64,000 bases of DNA from positions 4,340,001 through 4,404,000 of the forward strand of contig NC_007951.1 in assembly GCF_000013645.1 (NCBI RefSeq). Reading direction: 5' to 3'. The DNA comes from Paraburkholderia xenovorans LB400. GTDB taxonomy: Bacteria > Pseudomonadota > Gammaproteobacteria > Burkholderiales > Burkholderiaceae. Below, piece by piece: positions 30,291 through 38,205 of this stretch. The notes under the pieces were generated by a model, which made no database searches, had not been told where the DNA came from, and was given only the letters and a program-made list of their open reading frames with translations. The position numbers were made by a program, and so were the translations under genes. Numbering within the stretch: position 1 is the first letter of the stretch; each line of letters starts with the position of its first letter.

Positions 30291-31493
30291 ATGAACGACG
30301 CCTTCATTTGCGATGCGATTCGCACCCCAATCGGCCGCTACGGCGGCGCCCTGAAGGATGTCCGCGCCGACGACCTCGGCGCGGTGCCGATCAGGGCGTT
30401 GATCGACCGCAATCCCGGCGTCGACTGGCGCGCCCTCGACGACGTGATCTACGGCTGCGCCAACCAGGCGGGCGAAGACAACCGCAACGTTGCGCGCATG
30501 TCGGCATTGCTGGCCGGCTTGCCCACTGAGGCACCGGGCGCCACCATCAACCGCCTGTGCGGCTCGGGTATGGACGCGGTCGGCACCGCGGCGCGCGCCA
30601 TCAAGGCGGGCGAAGCGCGTCTGATGATCGCCGGCGGCGTCGAAAGCATGACACGTGCGCCGTTCGTCATGGGCAAGGCGACTGGCGCGTTCTCCCGCCA
30701 GGCTGAGATCTACGACACGACCATTGGCTGGCGCTTCATCAATCCGCTGATGAAACGCCAGTACGGCGTCGATTCGATGCCTGAAACCGCGGAAAACGTC
30801 GCCGTTGAATTCAGCGTGAGCCGCGCGGATCAAGACATGTTCGCGCTGGCAAGCCAGCAAAAGGCGGCTCGCGCACAACAGGACGGAACGCTGGCCCAGG
30901 AAATTGTCGGCGTCGAAATCGCGCAAAAGAAAGGCGACCCAGTGCGCGTGCTGCTCGACGAACACCCGCGTGAAACGTCGCTCGAAAGCCTGGGCAAGCT
31001 CAAAGGCGTGGTTCGCCCCGACGGCAGCGTGACAGCCGGCAACGCGTCCGGTGTGAACGACGGTGCCTGCGCGCTGTTGCTCGCGAACCAGCAGGCCGCC
31101 GACCAGTACGGCCTGCGCCGCCGCGCCCGCGTGGTGGGCATGGCGACCGCGGGCGTCGGGCCGCGCATCATGGGGATCGGTCCGGCGCCGGCTACGCAAA
31201 AGCTGCTGAAGCAGCTCGGCATGACGCTCGAACAATTCGACGTGATCGAGTTGAACGAAGCGTTCGCATCGCAAGGCCTGGCAGTTCTGCGTACGCTCGG
31301 CTTGCGCGACGACGACCCGCGCGTCAATCCGAACGGCGGAGCCATCGCGCTCGGCCACCCGCTGGGCGCATCGGGTGCGCGTCTGATCACGACCGCGCTG
31401 TACCAGCTGGAACGGATCAACGGCCGCTTTGCGCTTTGCACGATGTGCATCGGCGTAGGCCAGGGCATCGCGCTGGTCATCGAGCGGCTCTGA
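30291..31493 (+). CDS. paaJ: 3-oxoadipyl-CoA thiolase (PaaJ/PcaF type)
   Basis: Thiolase that splits 3-oxoadipyl-CoA into succinyl-CoA and acetyl-CoA, the last step shared by the phenylacetate and beta-ketoadipate pathways. The 400-residue product has the nucleophilic Cys90 in RLCGSGMDA, the His in NPNGGAIALGHPLGASGAR and the second active Cys in CTMCIGVGQG. The start RTPIGRYGGALKDVRADDL is typical of PcaF/PaaJ. ATG 30291 has AGGA upstream. Position inside the paa series favours the phenylacetate role. Confidence 0.9.
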   Translation: MNDAFICDAIRTPIGRYGGALKDVRADDLGAVPIRALIDRNPGVDWRALDDVIYGCANQAGEDNRNVARMSALLAGLPTEAPGATINRLCGSGMDAVGTAARAIKAGEARLMIAGGVESMTRAPFVMGKATGAFSRQAEIYDTTIGWRFINPLMKRQYGVDSMPETAENVAVEFSVSRADQDMFALASQQKAARAQQDGTLAQEIVGVEIAQKKGDPVRVLLDEHPRETSLESLGKLKGVVRPDGSVTAGNASGVNDGACALLLANQQAADQYGLRRRARVVGMATAGVGPRIMGIGPAPATQKLLKQLGMTLEQFDVIELNEAFASQGLAVLRTLGLRDDDPRVNPNGGAIALGHPLGASGARLITTALYQLERINGRFALCTMCIGVGQGIALVIERL

Positions 31494-31543
31494 CACGAGC
31501 ACCACAGCGCCCATCGGTCAACGAGACTTCGAGGAGACACCCA

Positions 31544-32335
31544 ATGTCATATGAAGCGATCCGTCTCGACATCGACGCATCGAGCCACGTCGCCACCATT
31601 ACGCTGAATCGGCCGGACAAGCTCAACAGCTTTACTCGCGCGATGCATCAGGAATTGAGCGCCGCGCTGGACCAGGTCGAAGCGTCCGGTGCCCGTGCGC
31701 TCGTGCTCACCGGCGCGGGCCGCGGCTTTTGCGCCGGCCAGGATCTGGCCGACCTCGACTTCACGCCAGGCGCCATGACCGATCTGGGTGAACTGATCGA
31801 ACAACATTTCAATCCGTTGATTCGCCGCCTGCAGGCATTGCCGTTGCCGGTCATCGCCGCGGTGAACGGCACGGCTGCCGGCGCCGGCGCCAATCTCGCG
31901 CTCGCGTGCGACCTCGTGCTCGCAGCTCGCTCCGCGAGCTTCATTCAGGCGTTCGTGAAGATCGGCCTGGTGCCGGACTCCGGCGGCACATGGTTCCTGC
32001 CGCAGCGTGTGGGCATGGCTCGCGCATTGGGACTCGCCATTACCGGCGACAAACTCAGCGCGGAAAAAGCCGAAAGCTGGGGTTTGATCTGGCAGGCAGT
32101 CGAAGACGCCGAGCTCGCCGGCACCGCGACAAAACTCGCGTCCCAACTCGCGCAGCAACCCACGCGCGCCATCGCAGCAATCAAGCAGGCCATGCGCGCG
32201 GGCGCGACGCAAACGCTCGATCAGCAACTCGATCTGGAACGGGATCTGCAACGCGAACTGGGCGCTTCCCACGATTACGCGGAAGGCGTGCAGGCCTTCG
32301 TGGAAAAGCGCGCGCCGCGCTTCGAGGGCCGCTGA
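31544..32335 (+). CDS. paaG: Ring 1,2-epoxyphenylacetyl-CoA isomerase PaaG
   Basis: Crotonase-fold isomerase that converts the phenylacetyl-CoA epoxide to oxepin-CoA. The 263-residue product has CAGQDLADL and GAGANLALACD oxyanion segments but lacks both hydratase glutamates: the positions are Asn117 and Ala136. It keeps an acidic residue in VPDSGG (Asp145), as expected for the PaaG isomerase group. The ATG at 31544 follows GAGGAGA. The stop is one base from the paaI start, so the two are co-translated. Confidence 0.9.
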   Translation: MSYEAIRLDIDASSHVATITLNRPDKLNSFTRAMHQELSAALDQVEASGARALVLTGAGRGFCAGQDLADLDFTPGAMTDLGELIEQHFNPLIRRLQALPLPVIAAVNGTAAGAGANLALACDLVLAARSASFIQAFVKIGLVPDSGGTWFLPQRVGMARALGLAITGDKLSAEKAESWGLIWQAVEDAELAGTATKLASQLAQQPTRAIAAIKQAMRAGATQTLDQQLDLERDLQRELGASHDYAEGVQAFVEKRAPRFEGR

Positions 32336-32336
32336 C

Positions 32337-32798
32337 ATGTCCACTCGAGCCAACCATCCCAGCCAGATGACGCCTGACGAACTGGCCCGCGCAACCGCCG
32401 TGGCCATGTACGAGAACGACGCGTGCAGCCGCGCGCTCGGCCTCGAAATCGTCGAAGTGCGCCCCGGATACGCGCGTCTGCGCATGGCCGTACGCGACGA
32501 CTTTCTGAACGGCCATCAGATTTGCCACGGCGGCCTGATTTTCACGCTCGCGGATTCGACGTTCGCGTTCGCCTGCAACACGTACAACATCAACACGGTC
32601 GCAGCTGGCTGCTCGATCGAGTTCCTGCGGCCCGTGCAAGGCGGCGACGTGCTGACGGCGGAAGCCGTCGAGCAGACGTTGAGCGGCCGGACCGGCATCT
32701 ACGATATCCGCGTGACGAATCGTGCCGACGAAACCGTCGCGATGTTTCGCGGCAAATCGGCACAGATCAAAGGGAACCTGATTCCGGCAGGCGATTGA
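32337..32798 (+). CDS. paaI: Phenylacetyl-CoA thioesterase PaaI (hotdog fold)
   Basis: Hotdog-fold thioesterase that hydrolyses dead-end hydroxyphenylacetyl-CoA species and frees CoA. The 153-residue product has the signature CHGGLIFTLADSTFAFA (residues 63-79), including HGG and the catalytic Asp73. It starts one base after the paaG stop. A 205-base spacer to paaK follows; it holds only a short CCGGGC-GCC-GCCCGG hairpin (32906-32920) and a good ribosome site for paaK. Confidence 0.92.
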   Translation: MSTRANHPSQMTPDELARATAVAMYENDACSRALGLEIVEVRPGYARLRMAVRDDFLNGHQICHGGLIFTLADSTFAFACNTYNINTVAAGCSIEFLRPVQGGDVLTAEAVEQTLSGRTGIYDIRVTNRADETVAMFRGKSAQIKGNLIPAGD

Positions 32799-33003
32799 TA
32801 TCGGCAACCCCGCGGCAGCCCCACGGCAAGCTCGCGTCAAGCACCCGGCAATCGCACGATGCCCCGCGACAAAACCCGCGGCAGATTCGCGGCTCAGTGG
32901 AGCTCCCGGGCGCCGCCCGGTTAAACGACCGCCGGCGCCCCGGTTTTCGCGCACGAGCGCATGTACACCAGACCCAGGCATTAAGGCAGCAAGGAGACAT
33001 TCG

Positions 33004-34308
33004 ATGACCACCGCCCTTCCGCTCGATCCAATCGAGACCGCCAGCCGCGACGAACTTGCCGCCCTTCAACTTGAACGGCTCAAATGGTCGCTGAACCACG
33101 CCTATGAAAACTCGCCGGTTTATCGGCGCAAATTCGATGAAGCCGGCGTTCACCCGAGCGACGTGAACAGCCTCGCGGACCTGGCGCGCTTTCCCTTCAC
33201 CACCAAAAAAGATCTGCGCGACAGCTATCCGTTCGGGATGTTCGCCGTACCGCAGGACCAGGTTTCACGGATTCACGCGTCGTCCGGTACTACGGGCAAG
33301 CCGACCGTGGTGGGCTACACCGCGCGCGACATCGACACGTGGGCGAATCTCGTCGCGCGCTCGGTCCGCGCCGCCGGCGCACGGCGCGGCGACAAGGTTC
33401 ACGTGAGCTACGGCTATGGCCTGTTCACGGGCGGTCTCGGCGCGCATTATGGCGCCGAGCGCGCGGGGCTCACCGTGATCCCGTTCGGCGGCGGCCAGAC
33501 CGAAAAGCAGGTGCAACTGATCCAGGACTTCCGGCCGGACATCATCATGGTGACGCCGAGCTACATGCTCTCGATTGCCGACGAACTCGAGCGTCAAGGC
33601 GTGGACCCGGCCAATTGTTCGCTGCGCATCGGCATTTTCGGCGCGGAACCGTGGACCAACGACATGCGTCAGGCAATCGAAAAACGCATGGGCATCGATG
33701 CCGTCGACATCTACGGTCTGTCCGAAGTGATGGGACCCGGCGTCGCGTCGGAATGCGTGGAAACGAAAGACGGTCCGACCATCTGGGAAGATCATTTCTA
33801 TCCCGAGATCATCGATCCCGAAACCGGCGAAGTGCTGCCGGACGGCGAACTCGGCGAGCTGGTGTTTACGTCGCTGACCAAAGAGGCGCTGCCGATCATC
33901 CGTTACCGAACGCGCGATCTCACGCGCCTCCTGCCGGGCAGCGCCCGCACCATGCGCCGAATGGAAAAAATCACCGGCCGCTCGGACGACATGATGATCG
34001 TGCGCGGCGTGAACGTGTTCCCCACGCAGATCGAAGAACTGCTGCTCAAGCAGCCCATGCTCGCCCCGCACTATCAGATCGTGCTGACCAGGGAAGGCCC
34101 GCTCGACGTGTTGACGTTGAATGTCGAGCCGTGCCCGGAAACGGCACCTGACACCGCCGCGTTGAACACGGCCAGGCAGGCGTTGGCCTATGACATCAAG
34201 GCACTGATTGGCGTGAGCGCGGTGGTGAACGTGCTGGGCGTGAACGGGATCGAGCGTTCGGTGGGCAAGGCGCGGCGTGTGGTCGACAAGCGCAAGTCGG
34301 GGCTGTAA
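33004..34308 (+). CDS. paaK: Phenylacetate--CoA ligase PaaK
   Basis: AMP-forming ligase that activates phenylacetate to phenylacetyl-CoA, the first and inducing step of the pathway. The 434-residue product has the ATP loop SSGTTGKPT (residues 93-101), YGLSEVMGPGVA and YRTRDLTRL, and the C-terminal GRSDDMMIVRGVNVFPTQIEE typical of PaaK. Start 33004 follows GCAAGGAGACATTCG. It ends the rightward paa series. The multicomponent epoxidase paaABCDE is not in the window and must lie elsewhere. Confidence 0.94.
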   Translation: MTTALPLDPIETASRDELAALQLERLKWSLNHAYENSPVYRRKFDEAGVHPSDVNSLADLARFPFTTKKDLRDSYPFGMFAVPQDQVSRIHASSGTTGKPTVVGYTARDIDTWANLVARSVRAAGARRGDKVHVSYGYGLFTGGLGAHYGAERAGLTVIPFGGGQTEKQVQLIQDFRPDIIMVTPSYMLSIADELERQGVDPANCSLRIGIFGAEPWTNDMRQAIEKRMGIDAVDIYGLSEVMGPGVASECVETKDGPTIWEDHFYPEIIDPETGEVLPDGELGELVFTSLTKEALPIIRYRTRDLTRLLPGSARTMRRMEKITGRSDDMMIVRGVNVFPTQIEELLLKQPMLAPHYQIVLTREGPLDVLTLNVEPCPETAPDTAALNTARQALAYDIKALIGVSAVVNVLGVNGIERSVGKARRVVDKRKSGL

Positions 34309-34320
34309 CAAACAGGAATG

Positions 34321-34357
34321 AGCGCGCGACACGGCGGATAACGCCGCGCCGTGCGCT
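34321..34357. terminator. Possible shared stem-loop between convergent paaK and mltA
   Basis: An interrupted stem (AGCGC and CGGCG on the left, CGCCG and GCGCT on the right, loop GATAA) lies in the 58-base gap between two convergent genes. There is no T-run, so termination is uncertain. Confidence 0.4.
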
Positions 34358-34366
34358 ACTTACACA

Positions 34367-35491
34367 TCAGGAATTCGGCAGCAACAGCCACATCCGGCCG
34401 CCCTGCTTCATCTTGCCGGCAAGGTCGCCGGCGTCGTCGCCCAAGCCCCAGAAGTAATCCGCGCGCACACCGCCCTTGATCGCGGAGCCCGTATCCTGCG
34501 CGAAGACGAGGCGATTCATTGGCGAATTGGTCAGCGGGCGCGTGGTCTGCAAAAACACCGGCGTGCCGAGTGGAATCGCCGTCGGATCGACCGCGATCGA
34601 CCGCTCCGGCGTCAGCGGCACACCCAGCGCGCCGATCGGGCCGTCCGCGCTGCCGTTCGGCACGCTTTCGCCGGACGGCATCTCACGGAAGAACACAAAA
34701 CGCGGATTCGTATCGAGCAGCGCATCGACCCGGCTCGGGTTCGCACGCGCCCATGCCTTGATACCCTGCATGGTCGCCTGCGCCGGCGTAAGTTCGCCGC
34801 GATCCAGCAGCCAGCGACCAATCGATTTGTACGGCTGATTGTTGGTGCCGCCAAAGCCAAGACGCATCACGCTGCCGTCTTCCATCACGATGCGCCCCGA
34901 GCCCTGCACCTGCAGGAAGAACGCCTCGATTGGATCATCGACCCATACGATTTCATTACCGTTGAGCACCCCCGCGCGCTCGAGTTGCGCGCGCGCCGGC
35001 AGCGGTGCGCCCGCGCGATAACCGCTTGGCCAGCGATACAGCGCGGTCTGATACACGCCGTGCCGCGTGCGCGAACCACGCAGCAAGGGCTCGTAGTAAC
35101 CGGTAACCAGGCCGTCCACCGTGCCGTCGGTATTCGCTAGCTGGAAGGGCGTGAAATAAGCTTCAAAGAAAGCCCGCGCACTGGTGACGTCGAGGTCGTC
35201 GATGTGCGAGGCCGCCGCACATGCGCGCGACCAGTTCGGTTGACGCGCCAGCCTCACGCAGTTTTGCCGCAATGCGGCGGTCGCGCCGATCAGCGAATCG
35301 TCCTGCCAGCCCGGCACCTGCTGCCATGCAACTGCCGTCAGCCGGGTCGCGGCAATCTGTCCTGGTATGATCGCCGCACCCGTGGGTGGCGAAACTGAAG
35401 GCCGGACCGCGCCGCTGCCGCCGCAGGACGCCAGCAATACCGCGACCGAAAGCGCACCGAGCCACCCTGCGGCCGTGCGGACAAAACGCAT
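34367..35491 (-). CDS. mltA: Membrane-bound lytic murein transglycosylase A
   Basis: Outer-membrane lipoprotein that cleaves peptidoglycan to anhydro-muropeptides. The 374-residue product starts with a lipoprotein signal whose lipobox is LLASC (Cys23). It then has the MltA domain, including VTGYYEPLLRGSRT and EAFFLQVQGSGRI. A C-terminal 3D domain (VDPTAIPLGTPVF ... FAQDTGSAIKGGVRADYFWG) carries the catalytic Asp region. I start it at ATG 35491, which gives a normal lipoprotein leader. The longer reading has a Cys-rich nonsense-like N-terminus and crosses the divergent small gene. Confidence 0.93.
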   Translation of the reverse strand: MRFVRTAAGWLGALSVAVLLASCGGSGAVRPSVSPPTGAAIIPGQIAATRLTAVAWQQVPGWQDDSLIGATAALRQNCVRLARQPNWSRACAAASHIDDLDVTSARAFFEAYFTPFQLANTDGTVDGLVTGYYEPLLRGSRTRHGVYQTALYRWPSGYRAGAPLPARAQLERAGVLNGNEIVWVDDPIEAFFLQVQGSGRIVMEDGSVMRLGFGGTNNQPYKSIGRWLLDRGELTPAQATMQGIKAWARANPSRVDALLDTNPRFVFFREMPSGESVPNGSADGPIGALGVPLTPERSIAVDPTAIPLGTPVFLQTTRPLTNSPMNRLVFAQDTGSAIKGGVRADYFWGLGDDAGDLAGKMKQGGRMWLLLPNS

Positions 35492-35519
35492 ACAATGTTC
35501 GTTCTTGATGGAAACCGCC

Positions 35520-35690
35520 ATGTCTGATCTGTTCGACGAATACCCGATGCTTATCTTCGCGCTGGAATCGCTCCTCGCGCTCTTCCTGCTCGTCTTTATC
35601 GTTGTATGGACGTCGTCCGGCAAGAAGAAAGCGGCGCGTGCCAACGCCACTGAACAGCAAAAGCAACAAAAACAGCAAAAACCGCAGTAA
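35520..35690 (+). CDS. Small single-pass membrane protein with Gln/Lys-rich tail
   Basis: No known function recognised. The 56-residue product reads as a short acidic N-terminus (MSDLFDEYP), one hydrophobic segment of about 20 residues (LIFALESLLALFLLVFIVVW), and a basic, Gln-rich cytoplasmic-type tail ending in repeated KQQ. Two Met codons are possible (35508 or 35520); TGGAAA before 35520 favours the latter. It is divergent from mltA with only 28 bases between start codons, so each promoter must lie inside or very near the other gene. The third-codon GC pattern fits a real gene. Confidence 0.7.
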   Translation: MSDLFDEYPMLIFALESLLALFLLVFIVVWTSSGKKKAARANATEQQKQQKQQKPQ

Positions 35691-35747
35691 AGCTGCGCGT
35701 TGAATCGCGCATTGAGCTTTCTAAAGACCGCGAGCCACGCGCCCGGT

Positions 35748-36122
35748 TCAATGCAACGTACGCGGCATGCGCAGGATGAACTCCGGCACCGGCGCATCGA
35801 ACCGCTCGCCGTCCTCGGCCACACAGAAGTATTCTCCGCGCATGGTGCCGACCGGTGTGGCGATCACCGCCCAACTCGTGTACTCGAAATGCTCGCCCGG
35901 TTTGAGCAGCGGCTGATGGCCGACCACGCCAAGACCCTTCACTTCCTGCACGTTCTTGTCGCTGTCTGTGATGACCCAATGCCGCGCGATCAACTGCGCG
36001 GGCACCTGGCCGGTGTTACGGATAGTCAGCGTGTATGCGAATGCATACTGGCGGCGCTCCGGGTCCGACTCTTCGGGCAGATATTGCACCTGCGTCGAGA
36101 CGCTGAATTCGTACTGGCTCAT
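35748..36122 (-). CDS. apaG: ApaG domain protein
   Basis: Small beta-sandwich (fibronectin-like) protein of unknown biochemical role, often found near rpe or ksgA-apaH. The 124-residue product contains YAFAYTLTIRNTG, ARHWVITD, GVVGHQPLLKPGEHFEYTSW and MRGEYFCV, which together define ApaG. The start is ATG 36122 (MSQYEFSV), matching relatives; the frame extends upstream without sign of coding. It is divergent from rpe across a 289-base gap. That gap holds a TAAAAT (36376-36381) as a possible rpe -10 but no clear -35. Confidence 0.93.
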   Translation of the reverse strand: MSQYEFSVSTQVQYLPEESDPERRQYAFAYTLTIRNTGQVPAQLIARHWVITDSDKNVQEVKGLGVVGHQPLLKPGEHFEYTSWAVIATPVGTMRGEYFCVAEDGERFDAPVPEFILRMPRTLH

Positions 36123-36411
36123 CCTGATTCCGGTCTGCTGAAACGCGGTGTGAAATGTCGCGGGAAAGCCCGAACGCCAATGGTTTGCGGGCGCATTGGC
36201 GAAGCGGCGCTGATGGTGTTGGCATTCTGCTTGATGCGCGACACGCCCGCAACCGGACAAATCCCTTTGGCCAGGGACCAGTAAGACGTTTTGTCACACT
36301 CGCCACCCGAATCGATGCCGGGCGTGGCGCGGGCCTCAAAGCGGCGGCGAACCGGGACGCTCGCGCACAAAACGGTAAAATGGCGCTTTCCCGCTTGCCT
36401 CCGCCCCCGCC

Positions 36412-37095
36412 ATGACGCAATTCCGCATCGCCCCAAGCATTCTGTCAGCCGACTTCGCCCGCCTCGGGGAAGAAGTGCGCAATGTCGTCGCCGCCGGCGC
36501 CGACTGGATCCACTTCGACGTGATGGACAACCACTACGTGCCGAACCTGACCATCGGCCCGCTCGTTTGCGAGGCGATCCGCCCGCATGTGGACGTGCCG
36601 ATCGACGTGCATCTGATGGTGCGTCCGGTCGACCGGATCGTGCCGGACTTCGCCAAGGCCGGCGCAAACCTGATCAGCTTTCACCCGGAGGGCTCGGATC
36701 ATATCGACCGCACGCTCTCGTTGATCCGCGACCACGGCTGCAAGGCCGGCCTGGTGTTCAATCCGGCCACCTCGCTGAATTATCTGGATCACGTGATGGA
36801 CAAGGTCGATCTCGTGCTGATCATGTCGGTGAATCCGGGTTTCGGCGGCCAATCGTTCATTCCGGAAGCGCTCAACAAACTGCGCGAAGCGCGCCAGCGC
36901 ATCAACGCCTACACGGAGCGCACCGGCCGCGAGATTCATCTGGAAGTGGACGGCGGCGTGAAGGTGGACAACATCGCCGAAATCGCGGCGGCCGGCGCGG
37001 ACACCTTCGTGGCCGGCTCGGCGATTTTTGGCCAGCCGGACCACAAGGTCGTGATCGAGAAAATGCGCGCAGCACTCGCCAACATCCAGCACTGA
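36412..37095 (+). CDS. rpe: Ribulose-phosphate 3-epimerase
   Basis: TIM-barrel epimerase that interconverts ribulose-5-phosphate and xylulose-5-phosphate in the pentose phosphate and Calvin routes. The 227-residue product has APSILSADFARLGEE at the start, HFDVMDNHYVPNLTIGP (metal-binding His34 and Asp36 region), VHLMV, MSVNPGFGGQSF and the second catalytic Asp in EVDGGV. It lies 26 bases ahead of gph, the usual rpe-gph-trpE order. Confidence 0.96.
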   Translation: MTQFRIAPSILSADFARLGEEVRNVVAAGADWIHFDVMDNHYVPNLTIGPLVCEAIRPHVDVPIDVHLMVRPVDRIVPDFAKAGANLISFHPEGSDHIDRTLSLIRDHGCKAGLVFNPATSLNYLDHVMDKVDLVLIMSVNPGFGGQSFIPEALNKLREARQRINAYTERTGREIHLEVDGGVKVDNIAEIAAAGADTFVAGSAIFGQPDHKVVIEKMRAALANIQH

Positions 37096-37121
37096 GAATC
37101 GACGCATAACCGGCACGCAAG

Positions 37122-37838
37122 ATGACCACTCCGTTCCCCGCCCCGACTTTCACCGGCCCGCGCCTGCAAGCCGCGATCATCGACCTCGACGGCACGATGA
37201 TCGATACCGCCGACGACTTCACCGCCGGCCTGAACGGCATGCTCGCGCAACTCGACGCGCAGGAGACTTCGCGCGAGGAAGTGGTCGGTTATGTCGGCAA
37301 GGGTTCGGAGCATCTGATCCGCAGCGTGCTGGCGCCGCGCTTCGAAACGGAGCATGCGCAAGACCGCTTCGACGAAGCGCTCGCGATCTATCAGGCGGAG
37401 TACGCAAAGATCAACGGCACGCACACGCGGCTTTATCCCGATGTCGAAGCCGGCCTGATCGCCATGCGCAATGCCGGCCTCAAACTCGCCTGCGTGACCA
37501 ACAAGCCGCATCGGTTCGCGGTCGAGCTGCTGCAGCAATACGGGCTCGCCCAGTATTTCAGCGTCGTGCTCGGCGGCGACAGCCTCGCGAAAAAGAAGCC
37601 CGATCCGCTGCCCATGCTCACCGCCGCAGCGCAACTGGGCGTCGAGCCGCAGGCCACGGTCGCCATCGGCGATTCGGAAAACGATGCACTGGCAGGCCGC
37701 GCGGCGGGCATGGCCACGTTGACGGTGCCCTACGGCTACAACCACGGCCAAGCTATACAAACAATAAAATCCGATGGTATAGTTGCCTCGCTGCTGGACG
37801 CCGCCAAGGCGATCGCAGCGCACCAATCCACGACTTGA
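37122..37838 (+). CDS. gph: Phosphoglycolate phosphatase
   Basis: HAD-superfamily phosphatase that removes 2-phosphoglycolate. The 238-residue product has the nucleophile motif DLDGTMIDT (Asp21, Asp23), a helical cap domain, the Thr motif VTNKPHR and the acidic motif GDSENDALAGRAAG. The last 30 codons contain an AT-rich stretch with three rare ATA isoleucine codons. That stretch may hold a promoter for the downstream trp genes, so the 3' end seems to have a double duty. Confidence 0.95.
   Translation: MTTPFPAPTFTGPRLQAAIIDLDGTMIDTADDFTAGLNGMLAQLDAQETSREEVVGYVGKGSEHLIRSVLAPRFETEHAQDRFDEALAIYQAEYAKINGTHTRLYPDVEAGLIAMRNAGLKLACVTNKPHRFAVELLQQYGLAQYFSVVLGGDSLAKKKPDPLPMLTAAAQLGVEPQATVAIGDSENDALAGRAAGMATLTVPYGYNHGQAIQTIKSDGIVASLLDAAKAIAAHQSTT
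37778..37783 (+). promoter_or_regulatory. Possible -10 box for the trp operon inside gph
   Basis: TATAGT lies within an AT-rich, rare-codon island of gph (about 37754-37783), roughly 70 bases before the trp leader peptide. I find no good -35 at 16-18 bases, so this is tentative. Confidence 0.35.
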
Positions 37839-37854
37839 AAAGTCCTTCATCCTC

Positions 37855-37929
37855 ATGTTTCTGAATAAAAAACGGAGTCTGATTAGCATCGACCGGGGAG
37901 CCTGGCCCTGGCGTCGCTGGTCGCGCTAA
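37855..37929 (+). CDS. trpL: trp operon leader peptide (24 aa, WPWRRW)
   Basis: A 24-codon reading frame, ATG to TAA, begins MFLNKKRSLI and ends GAWPWRRWSR. Three of its last eight codons are TGG (37903, 37909, 37918), which is the hallmark of a tryptophan attenuator leader. A weak ribosome site is a drawback. The stop codon abuts the antiterminator hairpin and a terminator follows 11 bases later, 230 bases ahead of trpE. Ribosome stalling at the Trp codons when Trp-tRNA is short would favour the antiterminator. The call is inference from composition and position, but the fit is close. Confidence 0.8.
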   Translation: MFLNKKRSLISIDRGAWPWRRWSR

Positions 37930-37974
37930 CCTCGCTTGAGGTACGCTGAAGCTCGTCTTCGGCAACCGTTTTTT
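37929..37974 (+). promoter_or_regulatory. trp attenuator: antiterminator and terminator hairpins
   Basis: ACCTC-GCTT-GAGGT (37929-37942) is a hairpin that uses bases 37940-37942. The same bases form the foot of the terminator GGT..GCTGAAG-CTCGT-CTTCGGC.ACC (37940-37967), which is followed by a run of six T. The two folds cannot form together, as expected for attenuation. The 231 bases from here to trpE hold no further gene that I can support; a weaker T-run follows at about 37996-38001. Confidence 0.75.
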
Positions 37975-38205
37975 ACTTCGCTGCGCTCACGCGTTTTTTC
38001 CATCATTTTGTTTCGCTGCATCGGTTGATTCGGCCTGCGTGTACCCGCAAAGTACATCTGTGCGCTGAAATCCCTTGCACGCGTCGATGGGAAACTCGCG
38101 CCGGTCGGTATCATCGTGTCGAAACGTCGAACGAATGCCTGACCGGGCGCGCCACGCCCCGCTTTGTCCAACGCACGCCGCCGGACCACCGTACAGGATC
38201 GGAAC

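Noticed and set aside
28463..30325. A 620-codon open frame antisense to paaN
   Set aside because: Shadow of a certain gene; composition is Arg/His-rich with no motifs.
34367..35824. A longer MltA with a Cys-rich N-terminus
   Set aside because: The extra 111 residues cover the divergent small gene and would hide the lipoprotein signal that begins at 35491.
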